Part shown: piece by piece, positions 1-11,650 of the stretch
Layout of the letters: the number at the start of each line of letters is the position of its first letter
Numbering within the stretch: the first letter of the stretch is position 1
Assembly (NCBI GenBank): GCA_030549775.1
Contig: CM060174.1
Location: 30,260,117-30,324,116 of the forward strand
Length of the DNA: 64,000 nucleotides
Origin: Tamarix chinensis
Lineage: Eukaryota > Streptophyta > Magnoliopsida > Caryophyllales > Tamaricaceae
Direction of reading: 5' to 3'
The notes under the pieces: generated by a model
What the model was told of the DNA's origin: nothing
The model's input: only the letters and a program-made list of their open reading frames with translations
Databases searched by the model: none
Translations under genes and position numbers: made by a program

Positions 1-537
1 GAAATAAAGATTAAGGTTTTGAGAACAAAATCGTTCACACAGATTCGCTTTTGTTTTAAGACAAATCCACAAAGAATTCGGGTTTAAGCAATGCTTAAGG
101 TTATTCTTCTTATTCAAGTTGTGTGTTTCTACTCGGTTTCCTATGGTTTATATAGCCAAGGAACCAAGCATCTTCTCAAAAGATTACAAGCATATTCCCT
201 CCCAAAAGCATTAATTCCCTTAAGACTAGCTAGTTAATAGTCAGTTACTAACTGACTAAAAGTAAATAACAATAAATAGTACTTAACAATAAATGTTACG
301 CTAGCTAACAAACGTTGACTAAAAGTAAATAACAATAACTAGTACTTAAAAATAAACGTTAAGCTAGCTAACAAACATTACCTAAAAGTAAATAACAATA
401 ACTAGTACTTAAAAATAAACGTTATGTTAGCTAACAAACGTTACATGAATCCATGCATACCCCATATTCATACACCCGCTTTGAGTAGCGTAACCGTCTT
501 CCTCGGTGTTATGTTCTGTGAATCTACTCCTGCATCA
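1..537 (-). repeat. 3' LTR of element A, cut by the window edge
   Basis: It matches 4870-5493 nearly base for base from its first base onward, apart from an extra tandem unit. It ends at GCATCA, the inverted complement of the TGATGC at the other LTR end. The missing left portion, about 150 bp, and its target-site duplication lie outside the window. Confidence 0.88.
256..444. repeat. 63-bp tandem repeat, three units, in the LTR of A
   Basis: Units start at 256, 319 and 382, each opening CTAAAAGTAAATAACAATAA and closing near GCTAGCTAACAAACGTT. The partner LTR has only two units, so one unit was gained or lost after or during the last replication of the element. Confidence 0.93.
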
Positions 538-1955
538 TTCTCCCTAGGTTGGTTTGAATTTGTCCTCAAATTTGAGTCATCATGATAGGGGCTGATGTCT
601 CCAATGTTGAACGATCTCGATACTCCTCCGTGGGAGTCAGGTAGCTCTAGCTCGTTGGCACTCTCTCTAAATCTACGAAGGACTTTAAAGGGACCGTCCG
701 CTCGAGGCATGAGCTTGTTTTTCCTTAAGTTGGGAAACCTTTCCTTCCAAAGGTGTAACCATACGAGGTCTCCTATCTAGAAATCTAGTTGAGTGCGGTG
801 TTTGTCTGCCTTGGCCTTATATCACTCATTGGACTTTTTGATATTGCCCTTAACCTGTTGGTGTAGCTTCTAGAAGAATTCTACCCTTTCTTATACATCA
901 TAGTTCCTCATTTCCCCTTTATTCAATGCTACCATGTCGATGGGAATATATGGGTTGATGCCATATACGATCTCAAAAGGGCTACACTTTGTTGTTGTAG
1001 AAGGACATCGATTGTAAGCAAATTCAGTATGGGCAAGTTTGACATTTGAGTCCTTGGTACTTTTACTAACCAGCCCTCTCAGTAGAGTTCCCAATGTTTG
1101 GTTCGTGACTTCTGTCTACCCATTGGTCTGGGGGTGGTGTGAAGTATTGAATAGAATTTTTGTGCCCAGCATGTGCCACAAAGTCTTCCAAAAATAACTA
1201 AGGAACTTGACGTCCCTATCCAAGAATATTATCCTTGGGACCCCATGCAGTTTCACAACCTCCTGAAAATACAGATCTGCAACATAGGTTGCGTCGTCGG
1301 TTTTATGGCACGGTATAAAATATGCCATCTTGGAGAACCGATCTACGATTATCATGATAGAATCTTTACCGTGTTGGGTTCGGGGCATCCCTAGTATAAA
1401 ATCCATACTAACTCCTTCCCATGGTTGGGTAGGTACACGCAGTGGCACATAGACTCCCTTGTGAAAGAAACTTTTGCTCTTCTAACACCTGGAACATCTA
1501 GTGACCGTGTCTGGGACTCCCTTTTTCATCCATGGCCAGTAGAAGTGTTCTTGCAGTAGTTCCAGAGTCTTGTTGATCCCAAAATGTATGGCTATCCCCC
1601 CTTCATGTACCTCCTTGATGAGTAATTCCCGAACTGATGTTCTAGGGACACACAATTTGTTGTTCTTGAATAAGAACTCATCTTGAAGAGCATAGGCCCC
1701 GTGAACCCCCTGTTTCTCACACTCCTCGACTATTATAAAGAAATCCTCATCCGTGGACTACTTCCCTTTGAGCATCTCGAACCCTAGTAGCTTAGCTTCC
1801 ATCACGGTGAGCACCATACTCAGTCGGGATAGGGCATCTGCTACCACATTCTCTTTTCCATCCACATGGTGGGTAGAGAAGAAGAAAGTCTGTAGTAGGC
1901 TGGGCCACTTGGCATTCCTCATGCTTATCTTCTTCTGGCCATGCAAATACTTCAA
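468..1955 (-). pseudogene. Integrase remnant of element A
   Basis: Retroviral integrase core with the first catalytic Asp in SMDFILGMP, the second in LDRDVKF, and the Glu codon at 1110-1112 (Q-stop-T-E-V), 35 residues after the second Asp, so the DDE triad is present. A TAG at 1116-1118 interrupts the core where the family has Gln. The C-terminal part (PRADGPFKVLRRF to GVSRSFNIGDISPYH) is the chromovirus integrase tail; the frame continues across the polypurine tract and about 70 bp into the LTR. Frameshifts separate the core from the tail and from the zinc-binding N-terminus near 1450-1700. Not functional. Confidence 0.82.
538..548 (-). promoter_or_regulatory. Polypurine tract of element A
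   Basis: On the minus strand this reads CCTAGGGAGAA and directly precedes the LTR start TGATGC. It lies inside the open integrase tail (codons for R-E-N-D), as in the other CRM-like elements of this window. Confidence 0.7.
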
Positions 1956-3234
1956 ACTCTCATGATCAGAGTGAAGTATGAAAGGTTTTAGTCTCAGATA
2001 GTAGCTCTATGCCTCCAAGCTTCGCATAATAGCATAGAATTCCTTGTCGTATGTTGAGTAGTTGAGTCTGGCCCCATTTAACTTCGCACTAAAGAATGCT
2101 ATTGGCTTCTTCTCCTGAGAAAGCACTCCCCCGATACCCACACTGCTTGCATCGCAAGTTACTTCAAACAAATTGTCGAAACATGGTAGGGTTAGCACCG
2201 ATGCATTAGACAACCTCTTCTTCAATTCTTTAAATGCCTTGGTTACCCGGTCATCCTAGTGGAGTTCCCCCTTTTTCATTAGTTGTGTCATGGGTGCCGC
2301 AATAGTTGAGAAATCCTTGATGAACCTTTGGTAGAAGGATGCTAGTCTGTGAAAACTTTGAACTTCATGCACATTAGTAGGGGTTGGCCATGTTTGGATT
2401 GATTGCACCTTGGACGGATCTACTCAGATACCGTCTCCACATACTATGTAATCGAGAAAGATTACACTTGCTATCATGTAGTCACATTTTTTCCTTTTAC
2501 TGCAGAGCTTCACCTCTTTGAGCTTATCGAACAATTGCCTCAGATGTTTTCCGTGTTCGACCTCCGTCTTGCTATACACTAGTATATCATCTAGATATAC
2601 AACAATAAAGACTCCAAGAAAGGGTCATAGTGCCTCGGTCATCAACCGCATAAAATAGCTCGGTGTGTTGCAGAATTCGAAGGGCTTGTATAGCCTATAC
2701 TTGGTCTTAAAAGTGGTCTTCTACTCTTCTCCCTCTCGAATCCTCATCTGATGATAGCCACTTCTAAGATCGAGCTTCGAGAAGACTTTAGCTATGTGCA
2801 ACTCATCAAGCATGTCATCCAACCTCGGCATCAGAAATCTTTACTTGATCGTGATGTTGTTGACTGCTCTGGAGTAGATGCACATCCTCCATGTGCCATC
2901 TTATTTTTGCACCAATAAGGTTGGAACTCCACATGGACTCATGCTCTCTCGTATAAAACCTTGATCCAGTAACTCTTGTACCTGTCTTTGTAACTCCTTA
3001 GCTTCTTCTGGGTTGCATCTATAAGCTGGGCGGTTCGGCAGTGGGGCTCCTGGCATGAGGCAACCCGATTGGTAGCTCATCTTGGAACACATCTACATAT
3101 TTTTTTAATATTTGTTGCAGCTTTGGATCTTGGCTGATGGCCTCCTTTTTTGAGATCTCCTTTGCTACTAGGGCATAGCACCTTTCTTCCCCCTTTAGAG
3201 CTTCCAACATTTCATGCTCTTTCAAAATCAGCAA
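1956..3234 (-). pseudogene. Reverse transcriptase-RNase H remnant of element A
   Basis: The RT begins near 3070 with PNRPAYRCNPEEAKELQ and RESMSPCGVPTLLVQK. The polymerase active site YLDD is encoded at 2586-2597. RNase H follows at 2007-2225 with the catalytic-Asp motif [17 protein letters not shown] and YDKEFYAIM. The frame is interrupted by stops between about 2230 and 2900, so no RT protein can be made. Upstream it runs on from the protease; downstream it joins the integrase zinc-binding region. Confidence 0.82.
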
Positions 3235-3760
3235 TTATTTACCCTTCCAGCTCGAATTCTCCTCTTTCGCTCTAACCAAACTCTCATCATCCTCATTTGG
3301 TTTTAATTTGTACTTCTTCTGATCCTTACACACGATGTATTCATTGAGGACCCCATCATGTGTAACGTTTCTATCATACTGCCATGGTCTCCCCAATAGA
3401 ATATGACAAGCATCTATTGGCAGGACATCGCATAGAATAGTATCTACGTAATTCCCAACTTTGAACGAGATAAGAGATTGTTTTGTTACCCGTATTCCCT
3501 TGTCGCGGTTAAGCCATTTTAGTGAGTATGGCCTAGGGTGACTCGTTGTTTCCAATATGAGCTTGTTGACCATCTTCTAACTAGCTACGTTGGTGCATAA
3601 GCCACTATCAACGATGATCTCACATACTCGATCTCCCACTCGGCACTTGGCCTTAAAAAGTCTTTCTCGCTGAGTAGGTAGAGGTTGTGTTTGCACTTGG
3701 AGAAATTGTCTCAGTATATAACAGTCTACAGTTCCTTCTTCCAAGGCGTCCTCCAGCTCT
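3235..3760 (-). pseudogene. Aspartic protease remnant of element A
   Basis: Retropepsin-like active site IVDSGLCTNVAS; the D-S-G codons lie at 3601-3609. A TAG at about 3577 splits it from the following half, which carries LLGRPWQYDRNVTHDGV. Retropepsin cleaves the Gag-Pol polyprotein. This DSG with Cys-Thr-Asn-Val after it is shared with element G and is typical of this gypsy group. Confidence 0.8.
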
Positions 3761-4813
3761 TTGGTGTCATCCTCCTCACGGTCTTTTCTTTCCTCACATG
3801 TATCCATGTTGGCGATTTCCTTCAGGGATAACACTCTTTCGTTTGAGAAATCTCGAGCGAAGTGACCATATCCCCGGCACTTGAAGCATTGCCTGCGGAC
3901 CTTCTCCTCTGCTTTCTCCTTACCTTTTTCCTCTCGAGTGAATCTTCTAACTGCATCGGTGCTAGTGGATTGCACCATTGGTGGCTTGGATCCTCCTTCA
4001 AATTTTGACCCGTACGGAACACTGATGGACTTACTTGGAACCTTGCCCGCTTCAACTATTTTTCAAATATGATGGCTTGTTTAGCCAAATCTTTGAAACT
4101 TTGTATGGGTACACTTCTTCCTTCTCTCGGAGATTCATATTCAAACCTCCTATGAACCGTGCACATCGCTGCTTTTCTCGTTCTTGCACGTCACATACAA
4201 GCGTTAGCCTTTTGAATTCTCTAATGTACTCTTCAACTCCGAGTAGGCCCTGCCTCAGAGTGGTCATCTTGATGAAGTTCTCTTGCTTATATTCTCTCAG
4301 AACGAACTTCTTCCTTAGATGCTTCTTCAACTTTTCCCACGATCACATTCTCATTTTCCCTTCTCTTTCTCTTCTCCGTTTTAGATTGTCGTACCATACC
4401 CTAGCAAATTTCTTCAACTTCAAGATTGTTATATGACATCTCTTCTCATCATCGATCTCCTTATACTCAAAGATCGACTCCACATTTTGCAACCTTTCAA
4501 GGAACGACTCCGGGTCGAGATTACCCTCAAAGTTGGGTAAGTCAAAACGGATCCCCTTCTCTACATCGTCATATGTCCTCCTAGAGGACTCATGTGCCCT
4601 TCCATAGTCTCCTACGCTTTCTTCTTCCCCTTCCAACCGATGCAGTGTTCTCCTCATATGTTGTACTTCGATTGGCTCTCTTCTCTAGCGTGGTTGCACA
4701 TGTGACCCTTGTGCTTGGGATGCTTCGATTCTTCCCATACAGATCTTGACATACTTAAAATCTTCCGCCAGGGCTTTGAGAATATCTCTCAAATCTTCTT
4801 CTTGACTTACCAT
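3761..4813 (-). pseudogene. Gag remnant of element A
   Basis: A likely start ATG is at 4813, 41 bp inside the primer-binding site, giving MVSQEEDLRDILKALAED. The capsid-type gag domain is seen at 4343-4657 (IRFDLPNFEGNLDPESFLER) and 4052-4330, separated by a frameshift near 4335. The nucleocapsid zinc knuckle is at 3848-3889 (CFKCRGYGHFARDF): the CX2CX4HX4C pattern has Phe at the last Cys. The downstream region is acidic and leads into protease. Confidence 0.8.
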
Positions 4814-4853
4814 GGTTGGTCTTGAAGAATTTGTTCACTCTAACCACAACCTT

Positions 4854-4867
4854 AGCTTTGATACCAA
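4854..4867 (-). other. Primer-binding site of element A
   Basis: The minus strand reads TTGGTATCAAAGCT, two bases from the LTR end. It matches the complement of the initiator tRNA-Met 3' end (TGGTATCAGAGC) except for one base. Confidence 0.8.
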
Positions 4868-4869
4868 AT

Positions 4870-5493
4870 TGATGCGTGCACAGTTAGAGTTTCGGACTTG
4901 GATGGAGTTTATACGGAGTATTCAATGAGGATGGAGTATGCAGGTTGATGATGGGGATTCGAAGGGGTTTATGACGATGGAACGCGAGGTAGAAGGATAA
5001 ATTAATCTTTAAACCACACATAAATAAAGATTAAGTTTTCGAGAACAAAACCGTTCACACAGATTTGGTTTTATTTCAAGACGAATCCACACAGAATTTG
5101 GGTTTAAACAATGCTTAAGGTTGTTCTTCCTATTCAAGTTGTGTGTTTCTACTCAGTTTCCTATGTTTTATATAGCAAGGCACCGAGCATCTTCTCAAAA
5201 GATTACAAGTATATTCCCTCCCAAAAGCATTAATTCCCTTAAGACTAGCTAGTTAATAGTCAGTTACTAACTGATTAAAAGTAAATAACAATAACTAGTA
5301 CTTAAAAATAAACGTTACGCTAGCTAACAAATGTTGACTAAAAGTAAATAACAATAACTAGTACTTAAAAATAAACGTTACGCTAGCTAAAAAACATTGC
5401 ATGAAGCCATGCATACCCCATATTCATGCACCCGCTCTGAGTTGCGTAACCATCTTCCTCGGTGTTATGTTCTGTGACTCTGCTCTCGCAACA
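4870..5493 (-). repeat. 5' LTR of element A
   Basis: Complete LTR of 624 bp. On the plus strand it starts TGATGCGTGC and ends GCAACA, so the termini are nearly inverted copies. It matches 1-537. The right flank starts AGTTA; the matching target duplicate would be outside the window. Confidence 0.88.
5275..5400. repeat. 63-bp tandem repeat, two units, in the 5' LTR of A
   Basis: Units start at 5275 and 5338 and are the same sequence as the three-unit array at 256-444. Confidence 0.92.
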
Positions 5494-5684
5494 AGTTATT
5501 AAGTGAAAAGATAAAAACATAGGGCTTCCTACTGCTAACTCTAGGCTAGTTATCCTAATAGTTAGAGAAAAAGGATCTGATACAATTTTTTTTTATTGAA
5601 ACCCCTTCTATGTTGGAATGATTTTTTTATTTATAAGAATAATTTTATGTTGGGTACTTGTTTATAAATGATCTAGATTCCCTC

Positions 5685-5692
5685 TATTTATA
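5685..5692 (-). promoter_or_regulatory. Candidate pararetroviral TATA box
   Basis: The minus strand reads CCCTATAAATAGAGGG, a strong plant TATA box with the context common in caulimovirid promoters. It lies downstream of the RT region, where the large intergenic region with the genomic promoter is expected in these circular genomes. Confidence 0.5.
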
Positions 5693-6017
5693 GGGCTAAA
5701 AATTTCACATGTTGGTTTTCTCTCCTATGTGTCATCATCCTATTGGACTAATAATAGATTATAATAGATGTGACTTTTAATCTACTAAATTATTTTGCTT
5801 AAAATGAGGTAAGCTATCACATGATACAACTATTTTGATATAAGTAGCATAGATAAAAGTCAATAGATTCCTTAAAATCCTATGATCCACTTTTCCTCTT
5901 TTATGGTACACCACTTCTTTCTACTCTTTTTTGTGTCCTCCATATATGTGCCTGTATAGGTTGCTGGTAGAGCACGACTATTACTGTATGGCATTAGTAC
6001 TCACATTAGAGTAGACT

Positions 6018-6025
6018 TGACGTCA
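6018..6025. promoter_or_regulatory. TGACGTCA motif upstream of the candidate promoter
   Basis: A perfect palindrome of the bZIP/TGA-factor type (as-1-like core), about 330 bp upstream of the TATA box on the minus strand. Such sites are known in pararetroviral promoters, but one eight-base palindrome can occur by chance. Confidence 0.3.
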
Positions 6026-6834
6026 TTGCTTACATAATTTATTATGATATGCCGACATCACTCTTAGTTTTGTGAAGATATTATTATCAACCGTGGATTA
6101 TGGTTCAATTCCTAGGGTTTGAGGTTTAGGATTTAATTTAACCCAGTGTAGAGATCTATTCCACCAAGCTCAACTCACAACTTTGATGGATGAATCACGG
6201 TTCCATAATATTTTTGATGTTATGTTTAGTAGGTGAGTCATATCAAGAGTTAGTTACTCCTTCGAGAACTATGTAATTTAGATGATTTGAGGTTATAAAT
6301 AGATCTATTTATCCTTCTAGTTTGTCTAAATCAAGGTCCTCTATTTTAGCATCTAATGATTCTATTAATAAAGACATTTGAGCATATATAAGCTAGATAT
6401 TTTTAGTGAATATTATTTCCGTTGACGCTGGAAACTAGTATCTTGAGGTCATTTTCTACTTGGATGTAATGTAATAACTCTAATTTATTATTGTTTCTTC
6501 AAAGGTCATGCTACATAGTTGATGAGGTAATAACTCTAATGTAAACTAGTATCTAGAAAGGTAATAACTCTAATTTATCATAGGATTCTAATGATCTTGA
6601 TGGGTATCCCTCAAATATATGTATCCGATTCTTTGGTGAGATTATATGATTTTTCCAATATGATGAATATGAGTCTATTATGATCACCAGTTGTTATTCA
6701 TCTTCTAATGTTTCCTAGGCATCTCAGATAGCCATGCACTTAAGAGTGATTGTAAATTTAATTTTATAAATAGCATATTTCTAAGTTGTTGCTACATAGT
6801 TGAGTCCTTATCTTATTGGTTGCTATAAAAGAGG

Positions 6835-7026
6835 TTAGACCTTACTGCACATTTCCTCTTTTAGGCACTTTTCTACCATTTCTACTCGTTCTTTGATGGA
6901 ATTCTCAATGTATATTGGGATGCCTTGGAACATGTCTATTTTTTCTTGGACAACATTCATTATGTTATCAAAGGTTCCAACCTTTGATTTGTTATATCCT
7001 ATTACTGCCTTTGTGGCAGCTTTCAT
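6835..7026 (-). pseudogene. Unknown short frame downstream of the EPRV-1 RNase H
   Basis: A 63-residue open stretch rich in Lys and Glu (for example ENSIKERVEMVEKCLKEEM), with helix or coiled-coil character. It sits where some caulimovirids have a further protein after RT. I do not recognise a family and it may be a chance frame. Confidence 0.25.
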
Positions 7027-7366
7027 AAAGGTAAAAATTCCATTTTTGTTTCCTCATATAATAAGAAAATGAGCAAGACTATTATAAGATCTAAAGATTA
7101 AAGTTTGATGTTTTATCCTCCGAGGTTTCTATATGTTATTAAACACATGTTGTACTTCCATGTATTTAATATTGTTAAAGAGGTTTTTGAATAGATCTCT
7201 TGAGATATCATTGATATATTCCAGAGTGATTTCTCCAATTTTAACCTTTGTAGGACCTATTAAAAATTTCCTTCTTAAGCTTTTGCTCTTTTATTACAAT
7301 TCCCATTTTTTTCTTGAAATTATCCATTGGTTCTCCATTTCATTTCCTTTTATTTGTTCTGTCCTG

Positions 7367-8960
7367 TTATTTCCCTACATTTAAAATATTTTTAACATCT
7401 TTTTCCCATACCAGGAAAAGGTAATTAGCAACTATATTCTTCTCACCTTTTATATGTTTAAAGATGATCTTATACCCTTCACATTGAGTTGCATTATAGA
7501 TACTGATCCATCTATGGGTAAGAGATTTTCTTACACTATTGTAAAACCATAACTTTACTATTGTCTCGCAATATTTTCTTATCGTAAATTCTTCTCTAAG
7601 ATAGAGTTTGAATTTTTCCAATGAACTTGTTTCTTCCTCAATCTTGCACTCAATTACTGGTAATTTTTTGTCCTTAAATACCCCTATTTCATTATCTGGT
7701 GATTTCTTCCATATTTTATAGAGCATAATTATTTTGTTTTACTGTTAGAATGATGCCCCATCCTAATTTAGAAGTGTTTGTTTGAATTATTTTATAGTTT
7801 TTTTTCTAGTGGCAATTATAAAGGTTTTAAATTTTTTGATCTTTCATTTATTATTTGAGTAAGATTAACATCTTCCTTGTTAAAATATTTTTTTTTCCTT
7901 CCTATTTTTTTGTTGTTGTACAAGGGTGTTGTTAATATTCTACGGTCTTTGATATACATTCTAGCATAATTTATTAACTTGAGAAATATTAGAGAAGTTT
8001 TACTTCTTCCAATTTGTATAGGAATTCTAAGACCTTTGTTGGTATACGTAGTTCGAAATCAATATTTTCCTTTCCAATTTTATGTCCAAGGATGTCTATA
8101 TATTCTTTGAATAATTATATTATTTTATCAAGAAATTACTAATCCATTTCCAAACAATGACTTAATAAAATTTCTAGATGTCTATAGTGTTCTTCCTTTT
8201 CTATTGAGAAACCTAACATATCATCTATGTTTACTAAAAATGAAAGTTTAAATCTTCAAAAATGTGATCAATCATTCCCTGGAATGTTGCAATAGTTTTT
8301 TTTAATCCATAGGGCATTATTATCCTCATGTGATGGCCTCCATTTTGACCGGTAAAGGTTGTCCCACATAAAGATTGTTATTCCATTGGTATCTACCAAT
8401 ATCCTAACTTACAATCAAATTTACTTAACCATTTTTTATTTTATTTAAAACTCTATCTTTATTAGGCAGTTTATAAGCATCATCTAGTGTGTTATTTTTC
8501 AATTACTTATAGTTAATGACCATCTAAGCCTTTCCTCATTTTTATGCTACATGGTTCCTTACAATAAATGAGGGGGAGCTATGTGGCCTTGCTAAATTTC
8601 ATTAAGAGGATTTAAGCTATATATTTTCTAGTTATTTTTAACCATAGGTTTAAAATTTCTAATTTTTCTTTTACAGGAAGTCTTCTTAAATGTGTCTTAG
8701 GGTCATACCTTGTTATCCTTGTTTTTCCAGTAATATGAATTATTTTTTCAATTTTTCCCTTGTTATAATTTACCATTTCATTGCTATTGTTTATTTTTGA
8801 ATAAAATTTTGAAAGATTTCATATCATGCTACCTATTCATCAAATGACACATCATTTGTTGTGAAGTCTTCTTCTTAGGTTGTTGTATTTTTTTCTTTTA
8901 GTGGAAAATGAAAAAAAAAAGCTTTTGCCACACTTTACTTGTGTATAAATTGAATTATGA
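7367..8960 (-). pseudogene. Reverse transcriptase-RNase H remnant of EPRV-1
   Basis: The RNase H part is the cleanest (7367-7726): RWISIYNATQ followed by IIFKHIKGEKNIVANYL is the caulimovirid RNase H C-terminal pattern. Upstream, frames broken by stops show the palm region, with the RT active site at 8217-8228 reading x-IDD; the residue before I is Asn rather than Tyr, so the site looks mutated. Further upstream, near 8.3-8.6 kb, a conserved glycine-rich stretch around the active-site approach is visible. The enzyme would copy viral RNA to DNA; this copy cannot. Confidence 0.7.
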
Positions 8961-9947
8961 GTAATAATGGTAGAGGTTTTCTTAAAAATTCACATTGTGT
9001 TTTTACTTATTTAAATTAAACCATTATCTAATATTATAAAGTTTGGTGACATCAAAAAAATCTTGTTGATGTGTTGGTCCATCTGTTACCCAAGTAAATA
9101 GGAGATTATAAAGTACCTTTTTTTTTGGGTTGTTTAAAACTTCAATCTTTGCATTATAAATGAATTGTTTATGTTCATGTGTACTACCATAGGCTAACAT
9201 TACTCTAACTTTCTTTCTTGGGACTTTTATTCACTTAGAACCATTTAGTAGGTTTTTATGATTAGAGCTCTTTGTGCTTTTGATATTGATTATTGCAAAA
9301 AAAAAAATATTTGTGTTTCATCATTAATATGAATTCTACATTATATATTTACTAGTGAATTTGAGGGATTTGCTCTAACTTGCATCATTAATGTACATCT
9401 TGTATTTTGTTAAACTCCATTCTTAGGTTTATAAGGTTCCTATCAGATTCTCTATCAAAGTCTATTTTTTTGCCATTTTCTTTTTTGATCCATCTATTTC
9501 ATTCTTACTGATGAGGTTGGTTTCATTTTAGGATGTTCCATTTTGTATACAAAAATGGTTGTTCTATTTTTTAATTTTTCAATTTTTCAATTTTTCAATT
9601 TCTAGTTGTAGTTTTAATATATCTTTTCTTTATGATACTTCTACGACTTTTTTTAAGTTTTGTGGTTATATAAAAGTATTTTGTAATGTAAACACTACAA
9701 ATTTCATCCTAGCATATAAAACAACTATATCTATAGGCTATATCATGCTTAAGTTTACACCAGTCACATTATTTGCTAAATATTCCTTCACCAAGCATCC
9801 ATAGGTTTTAATGCTCATTTTTCGTAAATTGATAGTTTATATATTCAAAAATATTTTGAACTAGATAAAATAAAAATATATATTGACTACATCTTCTTCT
9901 AATCAATCTATTAGGTTTGCCTTATATATGTTTTTAATTTTCTTTAG
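8961..9947 (-). pseudogene. Coat-to-protease spacer of EPRV-1, not resolved
   Basis: It lies between the zinc knuckle and RT, so it should hold the end of the coat region and the protease. Matches to plus-strand 17.5-17.7 kb are visible around 9.0-9.15 kb. I cannot identify the active-site motif with confidence. Confidence 0.4.
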
Positions 9948-10680
9948 GCATCCATTTGCTGGGTGATTAGTATCTCCACATCTGAAGCATGTGCATTTCC
10001 TTATCCTATCAAGTTTTCTAACATGTTTTCCTCTTTGAGTTTGTTTCTTTTTTAATATAAATAATTTATTTTCCTTTCTGTAGGCCTCTCATATGGTTGC
10101 GGTGTCATAACATTTTTTTTTCAGAATTCCCAACTTTATTTCATAACTCCCTTTTGTGGTACATATTCTACATAATTTAGTTGGATATAATCAAATAAAT
10201 AAACCATTATTTGTCTTTTTCCTAATCGAATAGGATAATTCATGGTATGCCAAGATTCTTTAATTTCTTTTCCTAATCACCTATGGAGTTTAGTTAAGTA
10301 TCTTTTTGCTATGTCTTCATTGATTGTAACCTCTCCTTTCCCTACTAAGATAAAATAATGATTGGTAAATTCTATTACGTTAGCGTAATCTTTAATCATA
10401 GGAGATCTTAGGAAATTATAAGGAGTGAGGATTAGGTGTATTGTTTCCAATTAAGTTTTTTTATATGGATGTCTAGCTAAAGACTGAAGCTCTATACAAG
10501 GAAAAGTGATTGTAGAGGTACGAACTTCGCTTATTTTATCTTTTACTATTTAAGTACCCAAGCATAAGGGAAAACATTGTTTCATATGGATATTAGTGAT
10601 CTTTGTAATTCATACTTTAATATCCCTTTTTTAGATAATAAATAGTTACTTCTAATAAAATATGTGTTAATAAGAAAACT
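9948..10680 (-). pseudogene. Coat-protein region with zinc knuckle, EPRV-1
   Basis: At 9948-9989 the minus strand encodes CFRCGDTNHPANGC, an intact CX2CX4HX4C knuckle, preceded by a Lys/Arg-rich stretch. In Caulimoviridae this knuckle is at the coat-protein C-terminus and binds nucleic acid. The region upstream to about 10.68 kb aligns with plus-strand sequence at about 15.99-16.65 kb (EPRV-2). Stops interrupt it. Confidence 0.62.
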
Positions 10681-10699
10681 TAATAGGGAAAAATAAACT

Positions 10700-11650
10700 A
10701 TCCTCTAACTAGTTGCCCTAGATCAAAACATGGTAGCTCCTGAATATTACCAACATATCTAATTTCTAGAATAATTTATACAATTACTTGATTAACATAT
10801 CAATGAAGCCATTTAAAATGAGTATGTTACATTATATAAACTTAGCGCATATCCCATGCCAAAAGGAAATTGAAAATACAATCGATAATTACACCCCGAC
10901 TTGTAACTTTTGTTGAAAATTAAATCATATACTGCGTTAAGCAGAAAAAAGAATGAATCAAGTTGTAAATTTTTTAATTATTCACGGCATAGAAGAAAAA
11001 AATTATTTTTACACAATGAAATTTGCATAAATAAACATTTTAAAATCAATAACTCTAAAATAAATCTATTAAAAATTTAGAAAATAAATTAAAGTTCTTA
11101 AAACAAATCAATGTAACCAAGTAGAGTAAAAGGTTACTAAAGTTCATAATGAAGTTTTCAAAAGTTCTCTTCTATAGGTAAAGGAAAAATTAGTTCAAGC
11201 AACCTTGATTGAATCAAATGAATTTGGAAAAAATACTTATAATTAGATCTTATCTAATGAAAAGTAGAGGGTAGTTTAATAGCAAAAATATCTTTACTTT
11301 TATCATGAGTAATTTAAAGCATGAACATTAGAAAATCGATTAACAAATACTAAAACAAAGGAAAAGGTATCATGACCAACTAATGGGCTTAACAAAATAT
11401 GTAGATATATGAGAACCGAATAAAAACTGCCCAAAAAGTTTAAATTTCCAAACAATATTGCTATTAAATATTATAAAAAAAATAGAAATACCAATAGAAA
11501 AAAGGCTACAAGAAAACCTTGAAAACATAGAGAAAAAAATGATAAATAAATAGTTGATTTGAAGAAACAAATGTAAAAATTAAACTTGGGAAAAGGGAAA
11601 AACAAACTTAAAGTTCCAAAAAAACCTTGGGTCTATGCCTAAATAGGCCT
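10700..11650. other. Head-to-head EPRV junction and AT-rich leader
   Basis: Very AT-rich, no coding frame of interest. It includes the inversion point between EPRV-1 and EPRV-2, and possibly the EPRV-2 promoter or leader. TATATAA at about 10.835 kb is plus-strand TATA-like but unremarkable in such sequence. Confidence 0.35.

Larger units (their letters stand above)
1..5493 (-). mobile_element. CRM-like Ty3/gypsy chromovirus A, degenerate
   Basis: Reading the minus strand gives LTR, primer-binding site, gag, protease, RT, RNase H, integrase, polypurine tract, LTR, which is the Ty3/gypsy order. The second LTR is cut by the window edge. RT and integrase tail sequences (for example YRCNPEEAKELQRQVQELL and GVSRSFNIGDISPYH) resemble the CRM lineage of chromoviruses, which carries a CR-type tail rather than a canonical chromodomain. 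Domains are mostly in order but the frame is broken by many stops and frameshifts, so this is a non-autonomous relic. The right flank is the 3' intergenic part of EPRV-1, so A probably inserted into or beside that virus copy. The lineage name is an inference; the superfamily is certain. Confidence 0.85.
5494..6834 (-). other. Non-coding region of EPRV-1, presumed intergenic region
   Basis: AT-rich, no substantial open frame. It carries the TATA-like and TGACGTCA motifs. I assign it to EPRV-1 by position only; no other repeat is recognisable in it. Confidence 0.4.
5494..10700 (-). mobile_element. Endogenous pararetrovirus EPRV-1 (Caulimoviridae-like), degenerate
   Basis: Minus-strand order from high to low coordinates is coat-protein region with zinc knuckle (about 10.68-9.95 kb), a poorly resolved protease stretch (about 9.9-9.0 kb), RT and RNase H (about 8.96-7.37 kb), then a weakly coding stretch and a promoter-like intergenic region. 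This is the Caulimoviridae order. No LTRs bound it, as expected for an integrated pararetrovirus. The frame is broken throughout by stops and indels. A second copy (EPRV-2) on the plus strand shares the coat-protein and protease segments at recognisable but divergent identity. Genus is not determined. The boundary near 10.7 kb is approximate. Confidence 0.68.

Noticed and set aside
4035..4436. 133-residue plus-strand frame
   Set aside because: Antisense shadow of the gag of element A.
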